Positions 45,462 through 54,550 are shown, counted from the first letter of the stretch. The stretch: 64,000 nucleotides of DNA from a bacterium (GCA_040755755.1 JBFLZW010000030.1:124001-188000); one strand, 5' to 3'. The notes: generated by a model from the letters alone, not told the origin. Translations and numbers: made by a program.

Positions 45462-46295
45462 ATGGAAAGTATTTACCAGCCACATATTATGGCTATTGAA
45501 GATATTATTGTTGAAACCCCGGATGTGAAAACTTTCCGGCTTATCTTCCAGGAGCGGAAGATACGCCGCCACTTTTCATTCAAGGCAGGACAATTTGGCA
45601 AGTATTCCGTTTTCGGGGAAGGGGAATCCACCTTTTATCTTGCATCCTCTCCCACCTGGGAGGGCTATCTCGAGTGCAGTGTCAGAAGGGCAAGCAAGGT
45701 TGCCGAAGCTTTCCATAAACTCGGAGTCGGAGACCGGATCGGTTTCCGTGGCCCGTATGGAAACGGGTTCCCGCTTCCCGAATTGACGGGGAAAAATCTC
45801 ATTCTGATCGGTAGCGGGATCGGCATTGTCCCGCTCAGGTCTTTAATCTGGAACTGCCTGGATTTCCGGGAGTCTTTCGGCAAGATCACCATCTTATACG
45901 GAGCCGAGCGGGTAGCTGATCTGGTCTATAAACGGGAGCTCAGGGAATGGGAATCAAGAAGGGATATCAATCTTATCAGGACAGTAGACCCTGGAGGGGA
46001 AGAGCCTGGGTGGGATGGACGGGTCGGCTTTGTGCCCATGATCATGAGGGAGATCGACTTATTGCCGGAAAAATCCTGGGTTATCACCTGTGGTCCTCCG
46101 GTCATGATTAAATTTGTCATTGAAGGTCTGATCAGCCTGGGATTTTCTCCTGAGCGGATTATAACCACGCTTGAAATGAAGATACGGTGCGGTCTGGGAA
46201 AATGCGGACGATGCAATATCGGGAAACATTATGTCTGCCAGGATGGGCCTGTTTTTACTTACGCTCAGATTGGTGAATTTCCCAATGAATTTTAG
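45462..46295 (+). CDS. FAD/NAD(P)-binding reductase subunit (FloxA / HydG / AsrB-like)
   Basis: A 277-residue ferredoxin-NADP-reductase-type protein. FAD domain (about 1-105) with FKAGQFGKYSVFG and VGDRIGFRGPYGNGFP; NAD(P) domain (about 110-240) with IGSGIGIVPLRSL and TCGPPVM; a C-terminal [2Fe-2S] loop CGLGKCGRC...C, as in PyrK and AsrB. It oxidises NAD(P)H and feeds the Flox/Hdr complex. Start at 45462 follows the stop of the preceding gene; an in-frame ATG at 45351 would lie in that gene and give non-homologous sequence. Confidence 0.9.
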   Translation: MESIYQPHIMAIEDIIVETPDVKTFRLIFQERKIRRHFSFKAGQFGKYSVFGEGESTFYLASSPTWEGYLECSVRRASKVAEAFHKLGVGDRIGFRGPYGNGFPLPELTGKNLILIGSGIGIVPLRSLIWNCLDFRESFGKITILYGAERVADLVYKRELREWESRRDINLIRTVDPGGEEPGWDGRVGFVPMIMREIDLLPEKSWVITCGPPVMIKFVIEGLISLGFSPERIITTLEMKIRCGLGKCGRCNIGKHYVCQDGPVFTYAQIGEFPNEF

Positions 46296-46321
46296 TAGTA
46301 CAACGAGACATGGAAGAATGA

Positions 46322-46397
46322 TTTCCCGCAGAGACGCAAAGGCGCAGAGTATGTCATTTTTAGTCATTCTCTGCGACTCCGCGTCTCTGCGGGAGAA
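46322..46397. repeat. Hairpin repeat of the CGCAGAGACGC family
   Basis: TTCCCGCAGAGACGCAAAGG and, 46 bases on, its near-complement form a long stem. The arms resemble the inner inverted pair of the 625-918 element. It lies 27 bp past the floxA stop and may also terminate that transcript. Confidence 0.65.
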
Positions 46398-46546
46398 ATA
46401 CCAAATAGCACGCAAATGGCTGCAAAGTCCCTCGCACTCCATCCCTCTCCCCCTCCAACCCCTCTGGGGAAGAGGGTGGGGTGAGGGGGATAGCTTGCTG
46501 CCAGCACCGGCTTATGACAGATACTAACACTCTGGGAGGAGTGAAA

Positions 46547-46951
46547 ATGAATACGATGGAAGATTCCAAAAGCGTATTGATTATCGATGACGATGCGGAT
46601 TGGGTGGAAGCCAATAGAATTGCGCTGGAAGCAAATTCTTATAAGGTGTTCACCGCTTACAGCGGGCAGCAGGGTATTTTCAAATTTCTGAAGGTTCTCC
46701 CTGATCTGGTTATTCTCGACATCTCTATGGAAAGAAGGGATGAGGGGTTTTACGTAGGCCATAAAATCAGAAGTTACCCGAATGTCGGCAATGTTCCAAT
46801 CATCATGATCACGGCTATACATCAATCCAGCAAGTTCCGGTTTTCCCCTGATACGGATGGTAATTATCTGCCGGCAGATGAATTGATAGATAAACCGGCG
46901 GATCCTTCACGGCTACTTGAATTGGTGCATAAGTGGCTGAAAGACAGGTAA
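46547..46951 (+). CDS. Stand-alone response regulator receiver
   Basis: A 134-residue receiver domain: IIDDDADW acidic pocket, LVILDIS phospho-Asp, IIMITA switch and DKPAD lysine. There is no output domain. GGGAGGAGTG precedes the ATG at 46547; a longer frame from 46481 lacks a site. It ends 4 bp before the heme-type sensor kinase, so that kinase should phosphorylate it. Insertions after the switch strand (HQSSKFRFSPDTDGNYL) are unusual. Confidence 0.88.
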   Translation: MNTMEDSKSVLIIDDDADWVEANRIALEANSYKVFTAYSGQQGIFKFLKVLPDLVILDISMERRDEGFYVGHKIRSYPNVGNVPIIMITAIHQSSKFRFSPDTDGNYLPADELIDKPADPSRLLELVHKWLKDR

Positions 46952-46955
46952 AAAA

Positions 46956-48527
46956 ATGAAACAGATCAGCAAATGTCTGGAAGGTAAAATGATCCCCGGG
47001 ATCGGCATGGTAATCATACTGGCCCTGATGGGTTTCTTTTACCTTCACAGCAAGGAAGATTACCGTCATCTGGTTCTGTTAATCAGAGATGAGGCATACC
47101 AGTTGAGCGACATTGTCATAAGGGGCATCAGGCACGATATGCTGCTGAACAGGAGGGCTGACCTTCAGCAGAGGATAGGTGATATCGTCAATCACGATAA
47201 GATAATCAGGATAAGGATCATCAAGGACGGGAGGGTAAAAGTTGCCTCTAATACCTATGAAATCGGCATGCTTATCGATAAAAAGTCTGAAGGTTGCATT
47301 GAATGCCACCGGGGAAATAGTCAACTCCCATCCTCCCGGTCCATGAAAGATTACCGGATATTCCAACCCGCGTACGGGAGCGAGGCTATCGGCATCATGA
47401 ATCCCATTTACAACGAAAAGCCCTGCTATCGATGTCATGGAAGTCAAAAAAAGATTATCGGAGTGTTGGGCATCACTATTTCTCTGTCCAGGATTCATGC
47501 CTTCATGAGAGGCAGCCATATCAGAATGGTGCTGTTCCTGATATGTACCCTTATCCTGATCTCCATAACCGCAGGCCTTCTGATCCGGCATCTGGTGATT
47601 ATTCCCATCCGTAAACTGGCCAGGGAGACAGCCATGATTACGTACGGGAACCTGGATCATCAGGTTTGCCTTGATACCGGAGACGAGATTGAGGATCTGG
47701 CTCGGGCTTTTAACCTTATGACTTCACAATTACAGGCAGCCACCCGGGAGGTTGAAGACCAGGTCAAATTGGCTGCCTCCCGATTGGCACAAGCCAACCA
47801 GGAATTGGAAACAGCCAATCAAAGACTGGAGGAAAGCGATCGGAGAAAATCGGAGATGATGATGGCGGTAGCTCACGATCTCCATACACCCCTGGCTGCC
47901 ATCGAAAGCTGCCTGCGGGTTGTTCTGGATGGGTATCTGAAAAACGATCCGGATAAGGAAAGAGAGATGCTTCAGCGGATAGAGGCCAGGATAAAGGATC
48001 AGATAACTCTGGTCAAAAACCTTCTGGATTTCTCCCTGATAACGGAAAGTTGCAGGGAAATGAAAGAAGTGAACATTTCCGACGTGATCCGGAAAGCAAC
48101 GGATTTGGTATCACATCTGGCGAGTGCCAGGAAGATTTCCATCCAGGTCCAGGAAGATACCACTACTCCGTTGTCTGTTCCGGGAGATGAGGAATCGCTG
48201 GTGCGCGCGCTGACCAATCTGCTCGACAATGCCATAAAGTACAGTCCGCTGAGAAGCACGATCTGGATCAGCAGTCAGAGTCTCAATCATCACATTCAAT
48301 TGGTTGTCAGAGACTATGGTCCCGGGATCCCGGCGGAGGAGCTTCCCCTGATCTTTGATTTTCTCTTTCGAGGCAGAAGCGCCAAAAGGCAGAAAAAGCA
48401 AGGATCAGGTTTGGGGTTATCCATTGTCAAACAGATTATCGATCTCCACAAGGGAGAGATCCGGGTTGAGAGCGAAAAAGGAGAGGGAACGAGCTTCTTT
48501 ATCACTTTGCCGAGATGTCGGTCCTAG
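46956..48527 (+). CDS. Sensor histidine kinase with periplasmic domain carrying two CxxCH heme motifs
   Basis: A 523-residue kinase. Membrane helix (about 12-30), periplasmic domain (about 31-185), second helix (188-210), HAMP, coiled coil, HisKA (phospho-His in VAHDLHTPLAAIE) and HATPase (NLLDNAIKY, DYGPGIP, GSGLGLSI). The periplasmic domain carries CIECH and CYRCH, the c-type heme attachment motif, about 48 residues apart, in a DUF3365-like fold. Such domains sense redox state or ligand at heme. It needs cytochrome c maturation genes, none here. It lies after the Flox/Hdr genes and before pstSCAB, but could serve either or neither. Confidence 0.88.
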   Translation: MKQISKCLEGKMIPGIGMVIILALMGFFYLHSKEDYRHLVLLIRDEAYQLSDIVIRGIRHDMLLNRRADLQQRIGDIVNHDKIIRIRIIKDGRVKVASNTYEIGMLIDKKSEGCIECHRGNSQLPSSRSMKDYRIFQPAYGSEAIGIMNPIYNEKPCYRCHGSQKKIIGVLGITISLSRIHAFMRGSHIRMVLFLICTLILISITAGLLIRHLVIIPIRKLARETAMITYGNLDHQVCLDTGDEIEDLARAFNLMTSQLQAATREVEDQVKLAASRLAQANQELETANQRLEESDRRKSEMMMAVAHDLHTPLAAIESCLRVVLDGYLKNDPDKEREMLQRIEARIKDQITLVKNLLDFSLITESCREMKEVNISDVIRKATDLVSHLASARKISIQVQEDTTTPLSVPGDEESLVRALTNLLDNAIKYSPLRSTIWISSQSLNHHIQLVVRDYGPGIPAEELPLIFDFLFRGRSAKRQKKQGSGLGLSIVKQIIDLHKGEIRVESEKGEGTSFFITLPRCRS

Positions 48528-48629
48528 CAAAATTCTTACACAAATTTAACAGTCAATTAATGATCAATGATTATCATTATTTTAGTTAACCGAAAGGTTT
48601 GGTGAGATATCTCTCTGTATCCGTGATCG

Positions 48630-48673
48630 TAACAGAATTCTAACTATTCTCTAACAAAACGCTAACAATCGGA
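48630..48673 (+). promoter_or_regulatory. Four direct TAAC repeats at 11-bp spacing, probable PHO box array
   Basis: TAAC starts at 48630, 48641, 48652 and 48663, exactly one helical turn apart, 51-90 bp before the pstS start. PhoB and PhoP bind such direct repeats with 11-bp period before phosphate-starvation genes. Three of the four read C-TAAC, two of them CTAACAA. No matching regulator is in the window. Confidence 0.75.
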
Positions 48674-48723
48674 GCGTAAATTCAGAAAAAGAGAAAAGTC
48701 ATAACCCAAGGAGATGGAAAAGA

Positions 48724-49782
48724 ATGAATACCATGAAAATCAGGGCCTGCTTAGGGAGTTTTCTGGTATCGGTGCTTCTCTTGATCAGCGGCTTTGCACC
48801 CCGGGTTGAATCGTTGACCATCAACGGGGCGGGAGCATCGTTTCCCTATCCTATTTACTCTCAATTGGCACACAAGTATGAGCAAATGAGCGGCCAGAAA
48901 CTCAACTATCAATCCATCGGTTCCGGGGGCGGCATAGCACAGATCAAGGCCAAAACCGTGGACTTTGGCGCTTCGGATGCCCCACTGAAGAAAGAAGAGC
49001 TGGATGCAGGCGGCCTGATCCAATTCCCCATGATCATGGGAGGGGTAGTGCCGGTTGTCAATATCAAAGGGATCAAGGCAGGAGAGTTGAAGCTCACCCC
49101 CCAGCTTTTAAGTGGCATCTTCCTGGGCACGATAACCAGGTGGAATGACGAGGCTGTCAAGCAGGTCAATCCCGGCCTGAAACTTCCCGATAAAGCCATT
49201 ACCGTGGTACACAGGGCGGATGGATCGGGGACAACCTGGATTTTTACCAATTACCTGGATAAAGTTTCGGCGCAATGGCATGAAAAAGTCGGAACCGACA
49301 AGGCTGTTGCCTGGCCTGTCGGCGTGGGTGGCAAGGGGAATGAAGGTGTGGCCGCTTATGTGCAGCGCATCGACGGATCGATTGGCTACGTCGAATTTGC
49401 CTATGCTCTGGAGAGCAGGATGAATCACGTACTATTGAAGAACAAGGCAGGCAAATTCGTTGAGCCAACGATCGAGACTTTCCAGGCTGCCGCAGCCAAC
49501 GCCGACTGGGAGCATGCTCCCGGCTTCTATCTGGTCCTGACCGACCAGGCCGGTGAAAACAGTTGGCCGATTACCGGAGCATCCTTTATCCTCGTTCACC
49601 GCAATCAGTCACAGGCAGAAAAGGCCAGGGCCATGCTCAAGTTTTTTGACTGGTGCTTCCAGAATGGAACGAAAGAAGCAAAAGACCTCCAATATGTGCC
49701 GATGCCCCAGAATGTGGTTAAACTTGTGAAATCAGCATGGAGCAAAGAAATGAAGGCCGCAGGTCAGCCTGTCTGGCCGTAA
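48724..49782 (+). CDS. pstS: Phosphate ABC transporter substrate-binding protein PstS
   Basis: A 352-residue periplasmic protein: signal peptide (about 1-29), then the phosphate-binding blocks GAGASFPYPIYSQL, SIGSGGGIAQI, DFGASDAPL and RADGSGTTWIFTNYL. Residues in GSG, SGTT and DFGASD match those that hold phosphate in PstS. First gene of pstSCAB; AAGGAG lies before the ATG. A repeat-filled spacer of 64 bp separates it from pstC. Confidence 0.96.
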   Translation: MNTMKIRACLGSFLVSVLLLISGFAPRVESLTINGAGASFPYPIYSQLAHKYEQMSGQKLNYQSIGSGGGIAQIKAKTVDFGASDAPLKKEELDAGGLIQFPMIMGGVVPVVNIKGIKAGELKLTPQLLSGIFLGTITRWNDEAVKQVNPGLKLPDKAITVVHRADGSGTTWIFTNYLDKVSAQWHEKVGTDKAVAWPVGVGGKGNEGVAAYVQRIDGSIGYVEFAYALESRMNHVLLKNKAGKFVEPTIETFQAAAANADWEHAPGFYLVLTDQAGENSWPITGASFILVHRNQSQAEKARAMLKFFDWCFQNGTKEAKDLQYVPMPQNVVKLVKSAWSKEMKAAGQPVWP

Positions 49783-49785
49783 GGG

Positions 49786-49824
49786 AGTGGTCAGTGGTCA
49801 GTGGTCAGTACAAACTGATAACTG
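49786..49824. repeat. GTGGTCAGT repeat between pstS and pstC
   Basis: Three AGTGGTC units followed by AAACTGATAACTGAC, nearly identical in layout to the repeat at 32857-32901. It sits just past the pstS stop and could form a weak stem or processing site that separates high pstS expression from the rest of the operon. Confidence 0.65.
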
Positions 49825-49846
49825 ACTTGTGTCCGGAATCTATTTT

Positions 49847-50815
49847 ATGGTTCAACAGGTCAACAAAGCAATGAAGCCGATCAGTCACCAGAACATCCAG
49901 AAGAAGGCGGATGGGCTTTTCCGCTACCTGACCGCCTTGTGCGCCCTGGTGGTTCTGGCCCTGATGGTCGGCATATTCTGGGCCTTACTCAGCAATTCTC
50001 AACTGGCTATACGTAGGTTCGGATTCAGGTTTCTCGTTTCTCAAGCCTGGAATCCGGTCACCCAGGAGTTTGGGGCAGCAAGCAGTATTTACGGGACCCT
50101 TGTTTCCACCGCCATTGCCCTGATCCTGGCCGTTCCCCTCAGCCTGGCGATCGCCATATTCCTCGTGGAGCTGGCCCCCCCGGCACTTGGACGGGTGGCA
50201 GGATACGGCATTGAGCTTCTGGCGGCCATTCCCAGCATAATTTTTGGCATGTGGGGGCTGTTTGTCTTTGCACCCTTCATGGCTGACCATGTCCAGCCCG
50301 CTTTGAATAAAACCCTGGGATTTTTACCCTTTTTTCAAGGGCCGCCTATGGGCATAGGGATGCTCACGGCTGGAATTATCCTGGCGCTGATGATCCTTCC
50401 CTTTATCAGCGCTGTGGCCAGGGATGTTTTTCGGATGGTGCCGCCGGTATTAAAGGAATCCGCCTACGGTCTGGGATCGACTAACTGGGAAGTCACCCAC
50501 AAGGTAACGATCAGCTATGGGCTGCGCGGCCTTTTGGGAGCCACATTTCTGGGACTTGGCCGGGCCATTGGGGAGACTATGGCTGTCACCTTCGTTATCG
50601 GCAATGACCACACCATTTCAAAATCCCTCTTTGCAGCCGGTAACAGCATCGCCTCGACCCTGGCCAATGAGTTTGCCGAAGCGTCCGAGCCGCTCTATCT
50701 GAGCGCCCTGGTGAAGCTGGGCCTGGTGCTGTTTGTCATTACTATCCTGATCCAGATCGTGGCCCAGCTCTGGCTGAAGAGAATTGGCAAAAGTCTGGGA
50801 GGTGGCGGCCTGTGA
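49847..50815 (+). CDS. pstC: Phosphate ABC transporter permease PstC
   Basis: About 322 residues with six helices. Typical blocks: FRFLVSQAWNPVTQEFGA, IYGTLVSTAIALILAVPLSLAIAIFL, SIIFGMWGLFVFAPFM and the EAA-type loop KESAYGLGSTNWEV with GRAIGETMAV. The start is uncertain: GTG 49829, ATG 49847 or ATG 49871 are all in frame, with no clear ribosome site. It overlaps pstA by 4 bp. Confidence 0.94.
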   Translation: MVQQVNKAMKPISHQNIQKKADGLFRYLTALCALVVLALMVGIFWALLSNSQLAIRRFGFRFLVSQAWNPVTQEFGAASSIYGTLVSTAIALILAVPLSLAIAIFLVELAPPALGRVAGYGIELLAAIPSIIFGMWGLFVFAPFMADHVQPALNKTLGFLPFFQGPPMGIGMLTAGIILALMILPFISAVARDVFRMVPPVLKESAYGLGSTNWEVTHKVTISYGLRGLLGATFLGLGRAIGETMAVTFVIGNDHTISKSLFAAGNSIASTLANEFAEASEPLYLSALVKLGLVLFVITILIQIVAQLWLKRIGKSLGGGGL

Positions 50816-51657
50816 TCATCCGATCGGCGACACCCCGGAAACTGGCTGACCTTGGCGTCAAAATCATGTCGAGCCTGGCCGCATTGCTGGGCATAGCTAT
50901 CCTGGCCTGGATACTCTACGAGGTCATTAAACGGGGCTCGGCTTCGCTGAACTGGTCCTTTTTTACCCGGCTGCCCACTCCGCCTGGCTTACGAGGCGGA
51001 GGCGTGGCCAATGCCATCCTGGGGACCTCGATGATTACCCTCCTGGCTACCCTGGCCGGAGTCCCGACCGGCCTGTTAGCCGGAGTTTACCTGGCCGAAT
51101 TCGGCCAGAGCACCCGCCTCGGTGCAGCAGTACGATTTACCAGCAATGTCATGATGGGCATTCCATCCATTATCGTGGGGCTTTTCGCCTACACCCTGCT
51201 GGTTCTCCCCTGGCACCATTTCTCAGGATTTGCCGGAGCAGCCGCATTGGCCATCATCATGCTGCCCATTGTCGCCAGAACCACCGAGGACATGCTGAGG
51301 CTCGTTCCCAACGCTTTACGCGAATCAGCCCTGGCCCTTGGGTCTCCCCGGTGGAAGGCAACACTGGGGGTAGTATTCCGGGCGGCTAAAACAGGTCTTA
51401 TTACCGGTGTCCTTCTGGCCATCGCACGGGTGAGCGGAGAGACAGCGCCTCTCCTGTTTACGGCCCTCAACAGCCCCTACTGGCCCGGTTCTCTCAATCA
51501 GCCCACGGCTAACCTTACGGTGACCATATTCAATTATGCCATGTCCCCCTATCCCGACTGGCAGGAAATAGCCTGGGGAGCCTCCCTGCTGATTATGATC
51601 GCTGTTTTGGCTTTAACCGTAGTTGCCCGTTTTGCTCTCAAAGAGGTAAAGAAATGA
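50812..51657 (+). CDS. pstA: Phosphate ABC transporter permease PstA
   Basis: A 281-residue permease with six helices. It has [20 protein letters not shown] (in parts), [13 protein letters not shown] and the EAA loop [19 protein letters not shown] with [16 protein letters not shown] start in a GTGA overlap with pstC; ends in an ATGA overlap with pstB, so all three are translationally coupled. Confidence 0.95.
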   Translation: MIIRSATPRKLADLGVKIMSSLAALLGIAILAWILYEVIKRGSASLNWSFFTRLPTPPGLRGGGVANAILGTSMITLLATLAGVPTGLLAGVYLAEFGQSTRLGAAVRFTSNVMMGIPSIIVGLFAYTLLVLPWHHFSGFAGAAALAIIMLPIVARTTEDMLRLVPNALRESALALGSPRWKATLGVVFRAAKTGLITGVLLAIARVSGETAPLLFTALNSPYWPGSLNQPTANLTVTIFNYAMSPYPDWQEIAWGASLLIMIAVLALTVVARFALKEVKK

Positions 51658-52526
51658 ATGCAGCCGTAAACGGCGAACCCCGGAAATTTTCAGCATATCA
51701 GTACACCAGATCACCGGGCGATAAATATCCGGACGGCAGCAGCTCATATATAGCGGCAGCTTCTCAGATTATTCAGCCCAAGATATCGACCCGCAACCTG
51801 AACTTCTACTATGGCAACCATCAGGCTCTGAGGGACAACAGCCTGGACATTGCTCCAAATAAGGTAACGGCCATCATTGGCCCGTCGGGGTGCGGAAAGT
51901 CTACGCATATCAGGGTATTTAACCGGATATTCGAGCTCTACCGGGACCAGCGGGCCACCGGCGAGGTCCTGCTGGATGGAGAGAATATCCTCCTGCCCTC
52001 GGTGGATGTTATAGAACTGCGCAGGAAAGTGGGAATGATCTTTCAAAAGCCGACGCCATTTCCGATGAGCATTTTTGAAAATGTCGCCTATGGCCTTAAG
52101 CTGCACTATAAGCTGGCCAAGAGTGAGCTGGCCGAACACGTAGAAACAGCCCTGAGGCGTGCGGCCTTATGGGAGGAAGTCAAAGACAAGCTGCACCGTC
52201 CGGGGACCGCCCTCTCAGGAGGACAGCAGCAGCGGCTGTGTATTGCCAGGGCCATAGCCATTGAACCGGAGGTGCTGCTCATGGATGAGCCCACCTCCGC
52301 TATCGATCCGGTGGCCACGGCCAAGATCGAAGAACTGATTGAGACGATAAAGTCGATATATACCATCGTCATTGTCACCCATAATATGCAGCAGGCGGCC
52401 CGCGTCTCTGACTTTACGGCCTTTTTCTATGGAGGGAGGGTTGTGGAGTTCGGGCCTACTACCCACATTTTTACCAACCCCTCCAACAAGCAGACCGAGG
52501 ATTATATAACCGGCCGTTTCGGTTAA
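51654..52526 (+). CDS. pstB: Phosphate ABC transporter ATP-binding protein PstB
   Basis: A 290-residue ATPase. GPSGCGKST (Walker A), [19 protein letters not shown] with Q-loop, [27 protein letters not shown] and [13 protein letters not shown] are the PstB signature. An N-terminal extension of about 40 residues precedes the usual start ([10 protein letters not shown]). After Walker A it reads STHIRVFNR where most PstB have STFLR. The usual neighbour phoU is absent downstream. Confidence 0.96.
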   Translation: MNAAVNGEPRKFSAYQYTRSPGDKYPDGSSSYIAAASQIIQPKISTRNLNFYYGNHQALRDNSLDIAPNKVTAIIGPSGCGKSTHIRVFNRIFELYRDQRATGEVLLDGENILLPSVDVIELRRKVGMIFQKPTPFPMSIFENVAYGLKLHYKLAKSELAEHVETALRRAALWEEVKDKLHRPGTALSGGQQQRLCIARAIAIEPEVLLMDEPTSAIDPVATAKIEELIETIKSIYTIVIVTHNMQQAARVSDFTAFFYGGRVVEFGPTTHIFTNPSNKQTEDYITGRFG

Positions 52527-53255
52527 GGGTGATCGATAACGTTAAAATTTTCAATTTTTACTTTAGTTTCTATAGACGCCGGGGTTGCAGAAAATAGAAA
52601 AGACAGCCTGTAATTTGACCTGCAACTTATCACCTTAATTATGAACCTTGTGACAGTCAAGAATAATCCCGGTAACAATCGGCAGAGGAACAGTAATAAT
52701 CAACCATCCAAATAAGGATCCCAGCAATAATGTCTGTATAACAGCGTTCATGGTCTTATCTCCTTGAAATAATTTGTTACTCTTACTCACCAAACTTCAT
52801 CATATCAGACGGTCAGCCATACCGGGTAATTACTCTCTTTTTTTATTCTGAAACAGATAAGAAATCAGGATGACAGATACTAACTGCTTTGTTCCCCCTT
52901 TCTTCAAATCGCATAAGTCCGGATAAGTCTACAAGTGTAAGTACCCAGTTAAAGCGGCATCAATGCCGTCATTCCTGCCTTTGCAGGAATGACGGGAAAT
53001 ATCAACACTTGTGGGCGCATGCAGAAGACATTACAAATCAAGACCAGATATGACCCTAACTTTTCGGGAAGACAAAGGGAGAAATAAAGAGAAAACTCCG
53101 TCTTCAAAAATAATCCTTGACCTTTCTTAACCAGTCCATTAAACTCGTTGTTATGAAAACCATGAAAACAATAAAAAATTCAAATTTTTCTTCGAATTGG
53201 ATAATGCATGTCCAGGATTAAACGGTATCCGTTAAATCTGAAAAGGGAATTAATC
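52527..53255. other. Intergenic region with a small ORF and REP-like hairpin
   Basis: Beyond the small minus-strand ORF at 52635-52751, a 13-bp perfect palindrome (CCGTCATTCCTGC, 52966-52978 with 52983-52995) is nested inside a looser ACAAGTGT/ACACTTGT pair. This resembles a REP element. The right end is AT-rich and includes the promoter of the RelB/ParE pair. Confidence 0.5.
52635..52751 (-). CDS. Possible 38-residue single-helix membrane protein
   Basis: ATG at 52751 on the minus strand, preceded at 6 bases by AAGGAGA, opens a 38-codon frame to TAA. The product starts MNAVIQTLLLGSLF, continues as a hydrophobic helix (GWLIITVPLPIVTGIIL) and ends DCHKVHN. A strong ribosome site and a complete membrane helix make chance less likely. 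It is convergent with pstB. Short single-helix proteins of this kind often accompany transporters or oxidases. No family recognised. Confidence 0.5.
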   Translation of the reverse strand: MNAVIQTLLLGSLFGWLIITVPLPIVTGIILDCHKVHN

Positions 53256-53465
53256 ATGAGCAGTAAGGAAATATTGGAAAAGGCAATCCAGCTTAAACCC
53301 CATGAGAAGCTTGCCATTATTGAGGGCTTATTAAGGAGCTTAGATGAGCCGAATAAAAATATTGATGAAATATGGGCTATCGAGGCTGAAAAAAGGTTAA
53401 GTGCTTATAGGAATGGTAGATTAAAAGGGATTCCAATGGAAGAGATTTTTCGTGAAGAGAAATGA
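53256..53465 (+). CDS. Antitoxin of the addiction-module component (RelB-like) family
   Basis: A 69-residue acidic protein with SSKEILEKAIQLKPHEKLAIIEGLLRSLDEP (in parts) and a C-terminal IPMEEIFRE helix, the hallmark of the small TIGR02574 antitoxins paired with ParE. AAAGGGA precedes ATG 53256; a start at 53208 is out of family. It overlaps the toxin gene by 4 bp. Confidence 0.85.
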   Translation: MSSKEILEKAIQLKPHEKLAIIEGLLRSLDEPNKNIDEIWAIEAEKRLSAYRNGRLKGIPMEEIFREEK

Positions 53466-53755
53466 AAATTATATTCACAGAACTTGCAAAAGCCGAACTT
53501 TTGGATGCTGTTGCATATTATGAACTTGAATATGAAGGCTTGGGGAAAAAGTTTAAAGAAGAAGTTAACGCTTCAATATTAAGAATAAACCAATTTCCAA
53601 CAGCTTGGTCGGTTGAATGTGGCGAAGTCCGGAAATGTTTAATGCACAAGTTTCCATACAAGATACTTTATTCTATTGAAGAAGATCATATACTGATTAT
53701 TGCTATTGCTCATCAGCACAGAAAGCCTGATTACTGGGTTGACCAAAAGGGTTAA
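53462..53755 (+). CDS. ParE/RelE-family toxin
   Basis: A 97-residue toxin: AKAELLDAVAYYELEYEGLGKKF, RINQFPTAW, RKCLMHKFPYKILYSIEE and the end block IIAIAHQHRKPDYW (each a recognised ParE segment). ParE toxins poison gyrase; RelE-like ones cut mRNA at ribosomes. The HRKPxYW end fits the ParE subgroup. The pair is intact, unlike the PIN module at 18.2 kb. Confidence 0.88.
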   Translation: MKIIFTELAKAELLDAVAYYELEYEGLGKKFKEEVNASILRINQFPTAWSVECGEVRKCLMHKFPYKILYSIEEDHILIIAIAHQHRKPDYWVDQKG

Positions 53756-54004
53756 GGTCGCAGCGCGGTAAATCCAGGACCAAATAAAATCGGTCAACAG
53801 ACACGTGTGATATTTTATTAGGGCATAAGCCCTACCCTGCATTTGTTTTGAAGGGATATATCGGGAGTTCATGAGTAAGATACAGAGCAATTCCTAAATT
53901 GGCGTCCCGATAGGAAGGGAGAAAAATCCTCACAAAAAAGAGAACAAACAGGACAAAGGTAACTTTGTGCCTGGCATCTTGCCCCTCTAAGCCTAAGTAG
54001 TTAC

Positions 54005-54550
54005 TCAGAAAAAGCAATATACTCCTATCAGGATGAACAATACACCGGCAGCCGTAGAGATTATTCTCTTGTCCAGTTTGCTCAGGAGATATTTACCCAG
54101 GTATATGGCCATAAGGGATAAAACAGCCAGAGCGGTTATGACGCCAAGAAACACCATGAAGGGATTGAACTTTGTGGCAAACAGGCCGGAAGCGATCTGG
54201 GTCTTGTCTCCCATTTCGGAGAGCAGCACGATACCGAATCCCGATAAAAAAGGATTTTTGAGCCTGCACTCCGATTCCTCTTCTTTCCTGCCTGCAAGAG
54301 TCAGGATGCCAAACAGGATAAATACGGCCCCGGAGATGATTTTGATATAATCAATGGGAACAAGGCGAAGCAGGAAGTTGCCGAAGATAATGGCCATACC
54401 GTCAGCTATACAAAAGGCCAGTAATACACCAGACAGCAGTTGAAAATACTTCCTGGTGTTCGATGCCAGACAAAAGATAGCCAGTTGGGTTTTATCACCC
54501 AGCTCTGCTATTCCAATCGTCAGGAAAGGAACTAAAAAATCCTTGATCAT
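54005..54550 (-). CDS. GDT1/UPF0016 (TMEM165) family cation exporter
   Basis: A 181-residue membrane protein with six helices arranged as two repeats. Each repeat has the family signature E-x-GDKT: AELGDKTQLA (about 15) and SEMGDKTQIA (about 111). The family exports Mn2+ or Ca2+ from the cytoplasm. No yybP-ykoY Mn riboswitch was recognised upstream; the upstream region instead carries a copy of the mobile element end. Confidence 0.9.
   Translation of the reverse strand: MIKDFLVPFLTIGIAELGDKTQLAIFCLASNTRKYFQLLSGVLLAFCIADGMAIIFGNFLLRLVPIDYIKIISGAVFILFGILTLAGRKEEESECRLKNPFLSGFGIVLLSEMGDKTQIASGLFATKFNPFMVFLGVITALAVLSLMAIYLGKYLLSKLDKRIISTAAGVLFILIGVYCFF

Noticed and set aside
46547-48527. PhoR/PhoB pair for the pst operon
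   Set aside because: The kinase has a heme-type sensor and the receiver has no DNA-binding domain, so it cannot be a PhoB. The Pho regulator is expected elsewhere.
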